A DNA stretch of 21,107 nt from JACDER01 sp036394915 (lineage in GTDB: Bacteria > Actinomycetota > Thermoleophilia > Gaiellales > Gaiellaceae). Below are positions 1 through 7,641 of the stretch, piece after piece. The notes beneath the pieces were generated by a model. It did not search any database, was not told the DNA's origin, and saw only the letters and a list, made by a program, of their open reading frames with translations. The first letter of the stretch is position 1. Each line of letters opens with the position of its first letter. The position numbers were made by a program, and so were the translations under genes. The stretch is from assembly GCA_036394915.1 (NCBI GenBank), contig DASWEE010000088.1, positions 1 to 21,107 on the forward strand, read 5' to 3'.

Positions 1-2175
1 GTCGCCGCCCGCATCCTGCTCGACTTCGACGCGGATGCGGACAAGATTCGCAACGAGATCATCCGCATGCTCTCGGGTCCCGGCCGCCGGCAGCAGGGCG
101 GAGGCGCGGCGCCGGGCGAGAAGGCCAAGTCGTCGAAGCTGCTCGACCAGTTCGGCCGCAACCTGACGAAGCAAGCGTCCGAGGGCAAGCTCGACCCGGT
201 CGTCGGCCGCCAGACGGAGATCGAGCGCGTGATGCAGATCCTCTCGCGCCGCACAAAGAACAATCCCGTCCTGATCGGTGAGCCCGGCGTCGGCAAGACC
301 GCGGTCGTCGAGGGCCTCGCCGCGCGGATCTCCAACAACCAGGTTCCCGAGCTGCTGAAAAACAAGCAGATCTACACGCTCGACCTCGCGGCACTGGTCG
401 CCGGCTCGAAGTACCGCGGTGAGTTCGAGGAGCGCCTGAAGAAGGTGATGAAGGAGATCACCCAGCGCGGCGACATCATCCTGTTCATCGACGAGCTGCA
501 CAATCTCGTCGGCGCCGGCGCTGCGGAAGGTGCGATCGACGCAGCCTCCATTCTCAAGCCCGCGCTCGCGCGCGGCGAGCTGCAGACGATCGGCGCGACG
601 ACGCTCGACGAGTACCGCAAGTACCTCGAGCGCGACGCGGCGCTCGAGCGACGCTTCCAGCAGGTGCGCGTCGACGAGCCGTCGGTGGACGACTCCGTCC
701 AGATCCTGCGCGGGCTCCGCGACCGGTACGAGGCCCACCACCGCTGCAAGATCACCGACGACGCCCTGCACGCCGCCGCGGTCCTGTCCGACCGCTACAT
801 CCAGGACCGCCACCTTCCCGACAAGGCGATCGACCTCATCGACGAGGCCGCATCCCGCATGCGGATCAAGACGATGAGCGCGCCGCCGCGCTACCGCGAG
901 CTCGAGGAAGAGATCGAGAAGGTCCGGAAGGACAAGGAGGAGGCGATCGAGTCCCAGGAGTTCGAGAAGGCCGCCAGCCTCCGCGACAAGGAGCGCAAGC
1001 TGACGCAGAAGAAGCGCGAGCTCGAAGAGAGCTGGCGCGAGAACGAGGCCAGCGAGCAGCCCGAGGTCGGCGAGGACGAGATCGCCGACATCGTCTCGAT
1101 GTGGACGGGGATCCCGGTCTTCAAGCTCACCGAGGCCGAGTCGGAGCGGCTCGTGCGGATGGAGGACGAGCTCCACAAGCGTGTGATCGGCCAGAACGAG
1201 GCGATCATCGCCGTGTCGAAGTCGATCCGGCGCGCGCGGGCGGGGATCAAGGATCCGAAGCGCCCGACCGGCTCGTTCATCTTCCTCGGCCCGTCGGGCG
1301 TCGGCAAGACCGAGCTCGCACGGACGCTCGCCGAGTTCATGTTCGGCGACGAGGACGCGATGATCCAGATCGACATGTCGGAGTACATGGAGAAGCACTC
1401 CGTGTCCCGGCTCGTCGGCTCGCCGCCCGGTTACATCGGCTACGACGAGGGCGGCCAGCTCACCGAGTCCGTGCGCCGCAAGCCGTACTCGGTCGTGCTC
1501 TTCGACGAGATCGAGAAGGCGCACCCGGACGTGTTCAACATCCTGCTGCAGATCCTCGAGGACGGGAAGCTGACGGACGCCCAGGGGCGCAAGGTCGACT
1601 TCCGCAACGTCGTCGTGATCATGACGTCGAACATCGGCTCCGCCTCGATCTCGAAGAACGTCTCGCTCGGCTTCTCGATCGGCGACGACACGGGCCTCAG
1701 CTACGAGGACATGAAGAGCCGCGTGATGTCCGACCTGAAGCGGGTCTTCCGCCCCGAGCTGCTGAACCGGATCGACGAGATCATCGTGTTCCCGAAGCTG
1801 ACCAAGGAGGAGATCATCCAGATCGTCGATCTCCTGCTCGTGCGCGTGCGAGAGCAGATGGTCCAGCACGAGGTCACGATCGAGCTCACCGACGAGGCCA
1901 AGGAGCTGCTGGTGGAGAAGGGCCACGATCCGGCGATGGGAGCCCGGCCTCTGCGCCGCGCGATCCAGCGCTACATCGAGGACCCGCTCGCCGACTTCGT
2001 CCTCGGCCGCGAGCTTGCGCCCGGATCGACGATCGTCGTCGCGCGCAAGAACGAGGACGAGGTGGACATCGAGGTGATCCCGCCGACGATCCCCGAGGAC
2101 GTCGCGCAGGTCACCGTCCCGCCCCAGGAGCCGGCCTCCGAGGGCGAGCCCGAGACGGCCGGCGAGCCCGAGTAG
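1..2175 (+). CDS. clpC: ATP-dependent Clp protease ATPase subunit ClpC (5' end missing)
   Basis: Class I Clp/Hsp100 unfoldase that feeds substrates to ClpP in the cytoplasm. The frame is open from base 1, so the gene enters from the left; 724 codons are visible and most of the N-terminal repeat domain is missing. D1 has Walker A GEPGVGKT at about residues 93-100 and the FIDELHNL Walker B. A UVR-type coiled-coil middle domain lies at about 300-345, which separates ClpC from ClpA. D2 has GPSGVGKT at about 430-437, the segment SPPGYIGYDEGG and LLNRIDE. The LGF tripeptide in VSLGFSIGDD fits the ClpP-docking loop. The C-terminal tail is acidic and Pro/Glu-rich. The gene converges on the next gene with three bases between the stop codons. 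In B. subtilis clpC also lies just upstream of radA. Identity is very secure. Confidence 0.97.
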   Translation, partial: VAARILLDFDADADKIRNEIIRMLSGPGRRQQGGGAAPGEKAKSSKLLDQFGRNLTKQASEGKLDPVVGRQTEIERVMQILSRRTKNNPVLIGEPGVGKTAVVEGLAARISNNQVPELLKNKQIYTLDLAALVAGSKYRGEFEERLKKVMKEITQRGDIILFIDELHNLVGAGAAEGAIDAASILKPALARGELQTIGATTLDEYRKYLERDAALERRFQQVRVDEPSVDDSVQILRGLRDRYEAHHRCKITDDALHAAAVLSDRYIQDRHLPDKAIDLIDEAASRMRIKTMSAPPRYRELEEEIEKVRKDKEEAIESQEFEKAASLRDKERKLTQKKRELEESWRENEASEQPEVGEDEIADIVSMWTGIPVFKLTEAESERLVRMEDELHKRVIGQNEAIIAVSKSIRRARAGIKDPKRPTGSFIFLGPSGVGKTELARTLAEFMFGDEDAMIQIDMSEYMEKHSVSRLVGSPPGYIGYDEGGQLTESVRRKPYSVVLFDEIEKAHPDVFNILLQILEDGKLTDAQGRKVDFRNVVVIMTSNIGSASISKNVSLGFSIGDDTGLSYEDMKSRVMSDLKRVFRPELLNRIDEIIVFPKLTKEEIIQIVDLLLVRVREQMVQHEVTIELTDEAKELLVEKGHDPAMGARPLRRAIQRYIEDPLADFVLGRELAPGSTIVVARKNEDEVDIEVIPPTIPEDVAQVTVPPQEPASEGEPETAGEPE

Positions 2176-2192
2176 CGCTCAGTCCCAGCGCT
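2174..2192. terminator. Small hairpin across the clpC/GNAT convergent junction
   Basis: AGCGCT (2174-2179), a 7-base loop, then AGCGCT (2187-2192). Each arm is itself palindromic, so they can pair with each other. The hairpin covers the region of both stop codons. It has no T-run on either side, so a role as a bidirectional terminator is only a suggestion. Confidence 0.25.
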
Positions 2193-2697
2193 TGACGAGG
2201 TAGGTGCACGTCTCGTGCGCCTGGCGCTCGACACCGTCCTCGTCCAGGTACGGGTAGGTGACGACGAACTCGCCGAACCCGGTCTCCTCGTAGCCTTCCT
2301 TTGCATAGAGGCGGCGCGCGGGGACGTTGTGGACGTCGACGCCGAGTCCGAGCGCGTTGATTCGGCGGGCCGCCGCCTCCGCCTCGGCGCGGCGCATCAG
2401 CTGCGTCCCGATACCGCGGCGCCGGTGCTCGGAGGCCACGGCGAGGTCCTCGACCTGAGCCGCGCCGGCCCTGCGGGCGCGGTCAGAGAGCTTCCGTCCT
2501 CGCAGCCGGAGGTTGAGGTGCCCGACGGGATCCGAGCCCGACCAGGCGATCAGGTAGAGGCACTCTCCGCGGCGTTGCGCGTCGAGCCGTTCGCGGTGCT
2601 TCCCCGGATAGCGAGGGAGCTTGCGCTCGATCCGCGAGAGGTCGCCCGCCGTGATGGGCCGGATCTCTACAGCTTCACGCGCTTGTACAGAGTCCAC
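2179..2697 (-). CDS. GNAT family N-acetyltransferase
   Basis: A 172-residue protein of the Gcn5-related acetyltransferase fold, which moves an acetyl group from acetyl-CoA to an amine; the substrate is unknown. The acetyl-CoA pyrophosphate-binding motif A is seen as VEDLAVASEHRRRGIGTQLM, with the RRRGIG loop. It is followed by the usual VDVHNVPARRLYAKEGYEE strand-helix block. I chose GTG at 2697 because EIRPITAGDLSRIE, typical of a GNAT start, follows within ten residues and GAGAGGA lies just upstream, although the spacing is short. The frame continues open upstream, but that part is the shadow of the phosphoesterase gene. The start lies 31 bases inside the 3' end of that gene, so the two are probably co-translated. 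Confidence 0.82.
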   Translation of the reverse strand: MDSVQAREAVEIRPITAGDLSRIERKLPRYPGKHRERLDAQRRGECLYLIAWSGSDPVGHLNLRLRGRKLSDRARRAGAAQVEDLAVASEHRRRGIGTQLMRRAEAEAAARRINALGLGVDVHNVPARRLYAKEGYEETGFGEFVVTYPYLDEDGVERQAHETCTYLVKRWD

Positions 2698-3194
2698 GGG
2701 TCCTCTCGATCCCGGCGAAAGATGCCTAGCCGCTCGAGAGGGAAGCGAAACTCCGGCGTTCTGCCGAGCGTGGCCTGTGCATCGGCGAGATCCTCCGGCG
2801 AGAGCCCGGCGGCGATGGTGGCGTGGAAGTAGTACGAAACAGGTTTGCCGCTCTCGTACTCGCCCGGCTCGAGCCCGAGCTCTGTCAGGATCCTGCGCTG
2901 CAAGAGGAGCAGCCGCTCGTCCTGCTCGACGTCGAGGAAGACGACGCCTTCGCGCTCGAAGAACCCGAAGCCGTGCAGGACGAGCTGGAACGGATCGGTC
3001 TCCTCCGCCAGACGGTCGAGGAAGGCCTCGCAGCGTTCGGCCTCGTCGGTCTCGAACGGCTGCTTCAGAGTGATGTGCGGCTCGAGCGCGAGCGTCGCGG
3101 CGCTGGCGTCGTGGCGCTCGTACAGCCTGGCCTGGGCGCGGCGGATGAAGTTGTGCACGCCGTCGGGCAGGAGGATCACGTAGGCGAGCCACAT
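2667..3194 (-). CDS. 2H phosphoesterase, 2'-5' RNA ligase/YjcG-like family
   Basis: A 175-residue protein of the 2H superfamily, whose two HxT/S motifs form a single active site acting on 2'-5' or cyclic phosphodiester bonds. Both motifs are visible: EPHITLKQPF (His40, Thr42) and YYFHATIAAG (His124, Thr126). The spacing and total length fit the stand-alone 2'-5' RNA ligase/YjcG group. The ATG at 3194 opens a hydrophobic first strand (MWLAYVILLP), as in relatives. The ribosome-binding site is weak (CGGCGAGA). It is the middle gene of a three-gene minus-strand run, 20 bases after the small hypothetical and overlapping the acetyltransferase. The true substrate (tRNA repair, cyclic phosphodiester or other) cannot be told from sequence. 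Confidence 0.85.
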   Translation of the reverse strand: MWLAYVILLPDGVHNFIRRAQARLYERHDASAATLALEPHITLKQPFETDEAERCEAFLDRLAEETDPFQLVLHGFGFFEREGVVFLDVEQDERLLLLQRRILTELGLEPGEYESGKPVSYYFHATIAAGLSPEDLADAQATLGRTPEFRFPLERLGIFRRDREDPWTLYKRVKL

Positions 3195-3214
3195 GCCGGC
3201 ATTCTCGCCGCTCG

Positions 3215-3472
3215 TCAGGCCGACCTATTGCTCCGGAGCTCCTCGACCTCGATTTGCTCGAAGCGCGCGATCAGCCCGTGCAGCGCCGCGCGCCGCGTTC
3301 CTTTCGGGTCGAGCGCCGGCTGAGCCTCGATCGCCCTGAGCTTGCCGTAGAGCTCGTCGAGCAGCTGGAGCCGCCAGAGCTCGTGGCGCTGCACGTTGCT
3401 GAGTCCGGTCTGCACGCCCACCTGTTCAGCCTGCCGGCCGAGAACGATGCGGACATCGGGTCCGTGCCGCAC
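3215..3472 (-). CDS. Small hypothetical protein, predicted helical
   Basis: I do not recognise this 85-codon frame. I keep it because it ends 20 bases before the phosphoesterase on the same strand, as an operon gene would. The predicted protein has a sensible helical composition (for example LWRLQLLDELYGKLRAIEA and a second helix ending EQIEVEELRS), while the opposite strand only offers an Arg-rich shadow. It has no signal peptide or membrane segment. The start is uncertain: GTG at 3472 is the most upstream, but in-frame GTGs at 3421, 3415 and 3394 are also possible, and GGCAGG stands 8 bases before the one at 3421. It diverges from the EamA transporter gene. Function unknown. Confidence 0.5.
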   Translation of the reverse strand: MRHGPDVRIVLGRQAEQVGVQTGLSNVQRHELWRLQLLDELYGKLRAIEAQPALDPKGTRRAALHGLIARFEQIEVEELRSNRSA

Positions 3473-3514
3473 GTCTCTGACGGGGAACTACCGAGCTCCG
3501 ATAGAACGGGGCGT
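3473..3514. promoter_or_regulatory. Short divergent intergenic region
   Basis: These 42 bases separate the start of the minus-strand trio from the EamA transporter. They must carry signals for at least one direction. TAGAAC at 3502-3507 is a poor -10 candidate for the transporter, and GGGGC sits just before its GTG. No strong -35 is visible. Confidence 0.3.
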
Positions 3515-4429
3515 GTGCGCCTATCCCTGCTCGCGCGCCGGCCCGCGCTCACGGTGCTCGTCGGCGCGGTCGCGATTGCCTTTTCCGGAATCCTGTTTCG
3601 GCTCGCCCACGTGTCGCCCTCGACCGGCGCCTTCTACCGGTGCCTCTGGGCGCTGCCGCCGCTGTGGCTGATCGCGCGCTGGGAGCAGCGGCGGTTCGGT
3701 CCGCGCCCGGCCCGGTCGCGCCGGTTCGCCTGGATCGCAGGCGCGTTCTTCGCCGTCGATCTCGTCCTCTGGCACAACGCGATCGAGCGGGTCGGGGCCG
3801 GGCTCGCGACCGTGCTCGGCAACACCCAGGTCGTGCTCGTCGGACTGCTCGCGTGGCTGCTGCTCCGCGAGCGGCCGAGCAAGGCATCGCTCGTCTCGAT
3901 CCCGGTCGTCCTCGTCGGCGTCGTGCTGATCTCGGGAGCGCTCGAGCACGGGGCCTACGGCCCGGACCCCGCCCTCGGCGCGGTCTACGGCGTTCTGACG
4001 GGGATCGCCTACTCGGGGTTCCTGCTGACGCTACGGCAGGGAGGGCGCGGCGTCATCGGCCCGGCCGGGCCCTTGCTGGACGCCACCTTCGCCGCCGCGA
4101 TCGGCTGCGCACTGATCGGGCTCGTCGTCGGAGACCTCGACTGGACGCCGAGCCTCGCCGCGCAGGGATGGCTCGTGCTCCTGGCGCTCAGCTCGCAGGT
4201 TCTCGGATGGCTGCTGATCGCGATCTCGCTGCCGCGGCTACCGGCGGTCGTCACGTCTGTTTCGCTCACGCTGCAGCCCGTCTGCTCGGTGATCTTCGCG
4301 GCCTTGATCCTCGGCGAGGCGCCCTCCGCGCTTCAGCTCGTGGGCGCCGCCGGCATCCTCGCGGGGCTCGTGATCGCGTCGGCCGGCCGCCGATCCCCGC
4401 CGCCGCCGGAGCCGGAGCTCGCGGGCTGA
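3515..4429 (+). CDS. EamA/DMT-family transporter
   Basis: A 304-residue integral membrane protein of the drug/metabolite transporter superfamily, with two tandem EamA repeats and about ten predicted transmembrane helices. Examples are ALTVLVGAVAIAFSGILF in the first helix, VVLVGLLAWLLL, IPVVLVGVVLISGAL at the end of repeat one, and the typical final pair with LILGEAPSALQLVGAAGIL. The frame is open much further upstream, but that part is an Arg-rich shadow of the opposite-strand gene. GTG at 3515 gives the family length and puts the first helix near residue 11. The C-terminus is a short Pro-rich tail. The transported substrate is unknown. It sits 55 bases before radA on the same strand but probably has its own promoter. 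Confidence 0.88.
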   Translation: MRLSLLARRPALTVLVGAVAIAFSGILFRLAHVSPSTGAFYRCLWALPPLWLIARWEQRRFGPRPARSRRFAWIAGAFFAVDLVLWHNAIERVGAGLATVLGNTQVVLVGLLAWLLLRERPSKASLVSIPVVLVGVVLISGALEHGAYGPDPALGAVYGVLTGIAYSGFLLTLRQGGRGVIGPAGPLLDATFAAAIGCALIGLVVGDLDWTPSLAAQGWLVLLALSSQVLGWLLIAISLPRLPAVVTSVSLTLQPVCSVIFAALILGEAPSALQLVGAAGILAGLVIASAGRRSPPPPEPELAG

Positions 4430-4432
4430 AAA

Positions 4433-4484
4433 TCGGCACGAACTCGGCACGGAATGCGTCCGAAGCCAACCGTAGTGTGAGTGC
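4433..4484 (+). promoter_or_regulatory. Candidate radA promoter, possibly leaderless, with an 11-bp direct repeat
   Basis: TAGTGT at 4473-4478 fits the TAnnnT pattern of a -10 and ends six bases before the radA ATG, so the transcript could start at the A of the start codon. No Shine-Dalgarno sequence is present. No good -35 is visible. Upstream, TCGGCACG occurs twice (4433-4440 and 4444-4451), exactly 11 bases apart, as expected for a regulator binding on one face of the helix. Confidence 0.4.
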
Positions 4485-5825
4485 ATGGCCAAGGCCGCAG
4501 TCCAGTACGCCTGCTCCGAGTGCGGTTATTCGGCCGGCCGCTGGTTCGGGAAATGCCCGAGCTGCAACGCCTTCGGGACGCTCGCCGAGGAGGTGCCCGA
4601 AGCGGAGGGCAAGGCCGAGGCGCGACCGCTCCTTCGCCTCGTCGACGTCGAGGCCGATGAGGCTGCTCGGATCCCCACCGGCGTCCCGGAGCTCGATCGC
4701 GTGCTCGGCGGCGGCCTCGTGCCGGCGTCGCTCGTGCTCGTCGGCGGCGAGCCGGGCGTCGGCAAGTCGACGCTGTTGCTGACGGCGCTGGCCGCGATGT
4801 CGAAGGAGCGCCGCTCGCTGCTCGTCACCGGCGAGGAGTCGGTTGCGCAGGTGAAGCTGCGAGCCGCGCGCCTTGGCGGTGCCGAACAGGTCGAGATCCT
4901 CGCCGAGACGGAGCTGGAGGTCGTCTGCGCCACGCTCGAACGTGAGCGCCCCGACGTCTGCGTGATCGACTCCGTCCAGACGCTGTACTCGTCCGATCTC
5001 GGATCGGCGCCGGGATCGGTCGGCCAGGTGCGCGAGGCGGCCGGGCGGCTCCTGCGGCTCGCCAAGGAGGCTGGGATCGCCACCATCCTCGTCGGCCACG
5101 TGACCAAGGACGGCTCGGTCGCCGGCCCGCGCGTGCTCGAGCATCTCGTCGACTGCGTGCTCCAGTTCGAGGGCGACCGCTACCACGAGCACCGCGTGCT
5201 GCGGGCCGTCAAGAACCGGTTCGGCTCGACGAACGAGCTCGGCGTCTTCGAGATGACCGGCAGCGGACTTGCCGGGGTCCCGAATCCGTCCGAGCTGTTC
5301 GGCCGAACGCAGACGGGTGACGCGGGAGCCGCAGTCGCGTGCGCGCTCGAGGGGACGCGCCCGATCCTGCTCGAGATCCAGGCGCTGGTCGCACGTACAG
5401 ATCTGGCGATGCCGCGCCGCGTCGGAACGGGAGTGGATCCAAAGCGGCTCGCGATGATCGTCGCCGTCCTCTCCCGCCACGCGGGAGTCGCGCTCGGTCA
5501 AGCCGATGTCTTCGTCAACGTCGCCGGCGGCGTCCGGATCGACGAGCCGGGCGCCGATCTGCCGGTAGCGCTCGCGATCGCGTCCGCCGCCCGCGGTACC
5601 GCGGTGCGCGACTCGCTCGCCGCCTTCGGCGAGATCGGGCTGACGGGCCGCCTCCGTCCCGCCACCCAGGCGGAACGCCGGCTCGAGGAGTGCGCCAAGC
5701 TCGGCCTGGGCGAGATCCTGGTTCCGGCGGGCACGAGCGTTCGTGGCAAACTACGCAAGACGGAGGCGGAGACCCTCCGGCAGGCGATTCGGTCAGGACT
5801 CGTTGAAGACGGAGGGCAGACATAG
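4485..5825 (+). CDS. radA: DNA repair protein RadA (Sms)
   Basis: A 446-residue RecA-like ATPase/helicase that processes recombination intermediates and branch migration. Domains in order: an N-terminal zinc finger with Cys10, Cys13, Cys24 and Cys27 (YACSECGYS then GKCPSCN); a RecA core with Walker A GGEPGVGKST at about 87-96 and Walker B VCVIDSVQ at about 158-165; the diagnostic RadA motif KNRFGSTNE at 243; and a Lon-protease-like C-terminal domain of about 150 residues. Length matches the family. No ribosome-binding site precedes ATG 4485, which suggests a leaderless message. disA follows 28 bases after the stop. RadA and DisA are neighbours in Bacillus and Mycobacterium too, and DisA activity is known to respond to recombination structures and to RadA. 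Confidence 0.97.
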   Translation: MAKAAVQYACSECGYSAGRWFGKCPSCNAFGTLAEEVPEAEGKAEARPLLRLVDVEADEAARIPTGVPELDRVLGGGLVPASLVLVGGEPGVGKSTLLLTALAAMSKERRSLLVTGEESVAQVKLRAARLGGAEQVEILAETELEVVCATLERERPDVCVIDSVQTLYSSDLGSAPGSVGQVREAAGRLLRLAKEAGIATILVGHVTKDGSVAGPRVLEHLVDCVLQFEGDRYHEHRVLRAVKNRFGSTNELGVFEMTGSGLAGVPNPSELFGRTQTGDAGAAVACALEGTRPILLEIQALVARTDLAMPRRVGTGVDPKRLAMIVAVLSRHAGVALGQADVFVNVAGGVRIDEPGADLPVALAIASAARGTAVRDSLAAFGEIGLTGRLRPATQAERRLEECAKLGLGEILVPAGTSVRGKLRKTEAETLRQAIRSGLVEDGGQT

Positions 5826-5853
5826 AGAAGAGCGGCCGCGCTCGCCTCTCGGC

Positions 5854-6954
5854 GTGACCCGCCGTCCGCGGCAGGACGACCCGAGACGCGACCCGACGCT
5901 CCTCGCCGCGATCGCGCGAGTGGCTCCCGGCACGGAGCTGCGCCAGGGGACCGACGACATCATCCGCTCGCACAGCGGAGCCCTGATCGTGATCGGGGAG
6001 CCCTCCGAGCTCGAGTTCATGTTCTCCGGCGGCATGCGGCTCGATCTGGCTTTCACGCCCCAGCTTCTCTACGAGCTGGCGAAGATGGACGGGGCGATCA
6101 TCATCGACTCGGCGCTCTCGACGCTCGCGTACGCCAACGTCCAGCTGATTGCCGATCCGGCGATTCCCTCGGCCGAGACCGGCACGCGCCATCGCACGGC
6201 AGAGCGAGTGGCCAAGCAAACCGACGCGCTCGTGATCTCGATCTCCCAGCAGCGCGAGACGGTCACGCTCTTCGTGGGCCAGCGCCGCTACCAGCTCGAC
6301 CCGATCGCGGACGTGCTCGCGAAGACGAACCAGGCGCTCGCGACCGTGGAGACGTACCGGCAGCGCCTCGAGCAGGTGCTGACAAGGCTCACCGCGCTGG
6401 AGTTCCAGAACGCGGTGATGCTGGACGACGTGCTCGTCGTCGTCCAGCGGGCCGAGATGACTACGAGGATGGCGGCCGAGGTCGAGCGCGATTTCGTCGA
6501 GCTGGGGTCCGAGGGCCGGATGATCAGGATCCAGCTCGAGGAGTTGATGGCCGACGTGCCAAAGGAGAAGGACGCCGTCCTATTCGACTACCACGCCGGG
6601 AACGGCGAGGTCCGCGTCGAGGAGATGCTCGAGGGCCTGGCCGCCCTCTCGTACAAGCAACTGCTCGAGCTCGAGGAGCTCGCCGAGCTGCTCGCCTATC
6701 CGCGGACGGTCAATCCGCTCGATTACGCGGTCACGCCCCGAGGGCTCCGCGTCCTGTCCCAGATTCCGCGGCTGCCGGAGATCGTCGTCCAGCGCGTGGT
6801 CGGAGATCTCGAGAGCCTCGATGCGATCCTGCGCGCTTCCGGCCGTGAGCTCGAGGCGGTCGAGGGCGTAGGTCAGGCGCGCGCACGAGAAATACGCGAG
6901 GGCCTGCGCCGGCTCCAGGAGCACAACCTGGTCGATCGCTACCTGCAGCTCTAG
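5854..6954 (+). CDS. disA: DNA integrity scanning protein DisA, diadenylate cyclase
   Basis: DisA condenses two ATP to cyclic di-AMP and scans DNA for branched structures. The DAC domain shows KMDGAII (DGA at about 79-81) and TGTRHRTAERVAKQT (RHRT at about 112-115), the two nucleotide-binding motifs. A helical linker follows, and the C-terminal helix-hairpin-helix domain has VEGVGQARAREIREGLRRL. GTG at 5854 gives 366 residues, close to the 360 of B. subtilis, and places APGT about 24 residues in, as in relatives. The frame is open upstream to GTG 5743 and TTG 5803, both overlapping radA; TTG 5803 has AGGA close by and cannot be excluded. Cotranscription with radA is likely. The gene ends just before a palindrome-rich intergenic region. 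Confidence 0.96.
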   Translation: MTRRPRQDDPRRDPTLLAAIARVAPGTELRQGTDDIIRSHSGALIVIGEPSELEFMFSGGMRLDLAFTPQLLYELAKMDGAIIIDSALSTLAYANVQLIADPAIPSAETGTRHRTAERVAKQTDALVISISQQRETVTLFVGQRRYQLDPIADVLAKTNQALATVETYRQRLEQVLTRLTALEFQNAVMLDDVLVVVQRAEMTTRMAAEVERDFVELGSEGRMIRIQLEELMADVPKEKDAVLFDYHAGNGEVRVEEMLEGLAALSYKQLLELEELAELLAYPRTVNPLDYAVTPRGLRVLSQIPRLPEIVVQRVVGDLESLDAILRASGRELEAVEGVGQARAREIREGLRRLQEHNLVDRYLQL

Positions 6955-6965
6955 CTGCTGTGAGC

Positions 6966-6987
6966 AGGGATTTTCCCGAAAATCCCT
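6966..6987. repeat. Perfect 9-bp inverted repeat upstream of carD
   Basis: AGGGATTTT (6966-6974), loop CCCG, AAAATCCCT (6979-6987). A shorter CTGCT/AGCAG repeat (6955-6967) abuts it on the disA side. The AT-rich arms and absence of a following T-run argue against an intrinsic terminator. Its position just upstream of the carD promoter suits an operator, which is inference. Confidence 0.55.
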
Positions 6988-7024
6988 GGAAACAATGGCA
7001 TTTTCGGGAAGTTTCCGCTATACT
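6988..7024 (+). promoter_or_regulatory. Candidate carD promoter
   Basis: TATACT at 7019-7024 is a good -10, giving a start near 7031 and a leader of about 68 bases. No matching -35 lies 16-18 bases upstream (TGGCAT at 6996-7001 is poor). Separately, GGAAA (6988-6992) and GTT (7011-7013) lie 18 bases apart. This resembles the GGAAY-N18-GTT promoters of SigR/SigH-type ECF sigma factors of Actinobacteria, with one mismatch. Either or both could be used. Confidence 0.5.
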
Positions 7025-7034
7025 TGAATCGTCC

Positions 7035-7062
7035 CGCCGGCGACGGCATCGAGTCGCCGGCG
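7035..7062 (+). promoter_or_regulatory. Perfect 10-bp hairpin in the carD leader
   Basis: CGCCGGCGAC (7035-7044), an 8-base loop, GTCGCCGGCG (7053-7062). If transcription starts at the TATACT promoter, this very stable stem forms at the 5' end of the mRNA, 36 bases before the start codon. It could protect the message or act as an attenuator. There is no T-run after it. Confidence 0.5.
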
Positions 7063-7086
7063 TCTTGGCGAATACGGGCGAGCGAA

Positions 7087-7094
7087 AGGGAGGG
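7087..7094 (+). promoter_or_regulatory. Strong ribosome-binding site that fixes the TTG start of carD
   Basis: AGGGAGGG lies four bases before TTG 7099, the only strong Shine-Dalgarno sequence in this area. The next codons (YKVGEKVVYPHHG) match the known N-terminus of CarD. This rules out the longer in-frame start at 7024, which lies inside the -10 element. Confidence 0.8.
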
Positions 7095-7098
7095 TCGC

Positions 7099-7623
7099 TT
7101 GTACAAGGTCGGCGAAAAGGTCGTGTATCCCCACCACGGGGCAGGAACCGTGGTCAAGAAGGAGCTGCGGGAGGTTCTCGGCCAGAAGCGCGAGTACCTC
7201 ACGATCAAGATCCTGCACAACGACATGACGGTCAACGTGCCGTGCGAGAACGTCGAGAAGGTCGGGCTGCGCAAGGTGATCGACGAGGCGATGGTCGATC
7301 AGGTTGTGAAGGCGCTGACCGGGAACGGCACCGTGATGCCGAAGAACTGGAACCGACGGTTCAAGCACAACCGCGACAAGATGAAGACCGGCGACATCTT
7401 CGAGCTTGCCGAGGTCGTCCGGAATCTCTCCCTCCGGGATCACGAGAAGGGCCTCTCGACCGGCGAGAAGCAGATGTTCGTCAAGGCCAAGAAGATTCTC
7501 TCGAGCGAGCTGATGTACGCCAAGGACATGGACGAGGAAGAGGCGGCTCTCTGGCTCGAGGACGTGCTCTCCGGCGTCGGCACCAAGAAGAAGAAGCGGG
7601 CCAAGGCTGCCGCGACGGCCTAG
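7099..7623 (+). CDS. carD: CarD-family transcription regulator
   Basis: CarD binds the RNA polymerase beta subunit and stabilises open promoter complexes, setting rRNA and global transcription in Actinobacteria. The protein has 174 residues (Mycobacterium 162). The Tudor-like RNAP-interaction domain covers residues 1-55 with YKVGEKVVYPHHGAGTV. The helical C-terminal domain holds PKNWNRRFKHN, whose Trp84 corresponds to the Trp that wedges into the -10 upstream edge, and EVVRNLSLRDHEKGLSTGEK. A Lys-rich tail (KKKKRAK) is an extra. The start is TTG 7099, set by a strong ribosome-binding site. ispD follows after 18 bases; carD-ispD-ispF is the usual actinobacterial order. Unlike many genes here it has a long structured leader, so it is probably regulated on its own. 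Confidence 0.95.
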   Translation: MYKVGEKVVYPHHGAGTVVKKELREVLGQKREYLTIKILHNDMTVNVPCENVEKVGLRKVIDEAMVDQVVKALTGNGTVMPKNWNRRFKHNRDKMKTGDIFELAEVVRNLSLRDHEKGLSTGEKQMFVKAKKILSSELMYAKDMDEEEAALWLEDVLSGVGTKKKKRAKAAATA

Positions 7624-7641
7624 CCCGGCCGGCCCGACATC

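Noticed and set aside
4266..5501. A 411-codon open frame antisense to radA
   Set aside because: It is Arg/Glu/Leu-rich low-complexity translation opposite a well-conserved gene, a usual shadow in GC-rich DNA.
6966..6987. Intrinsic terminator of disA
   Set aside because: The stem is AT-rich at the loop side and no T-run follows; I list it as an inverted repeat or possible operator instead.
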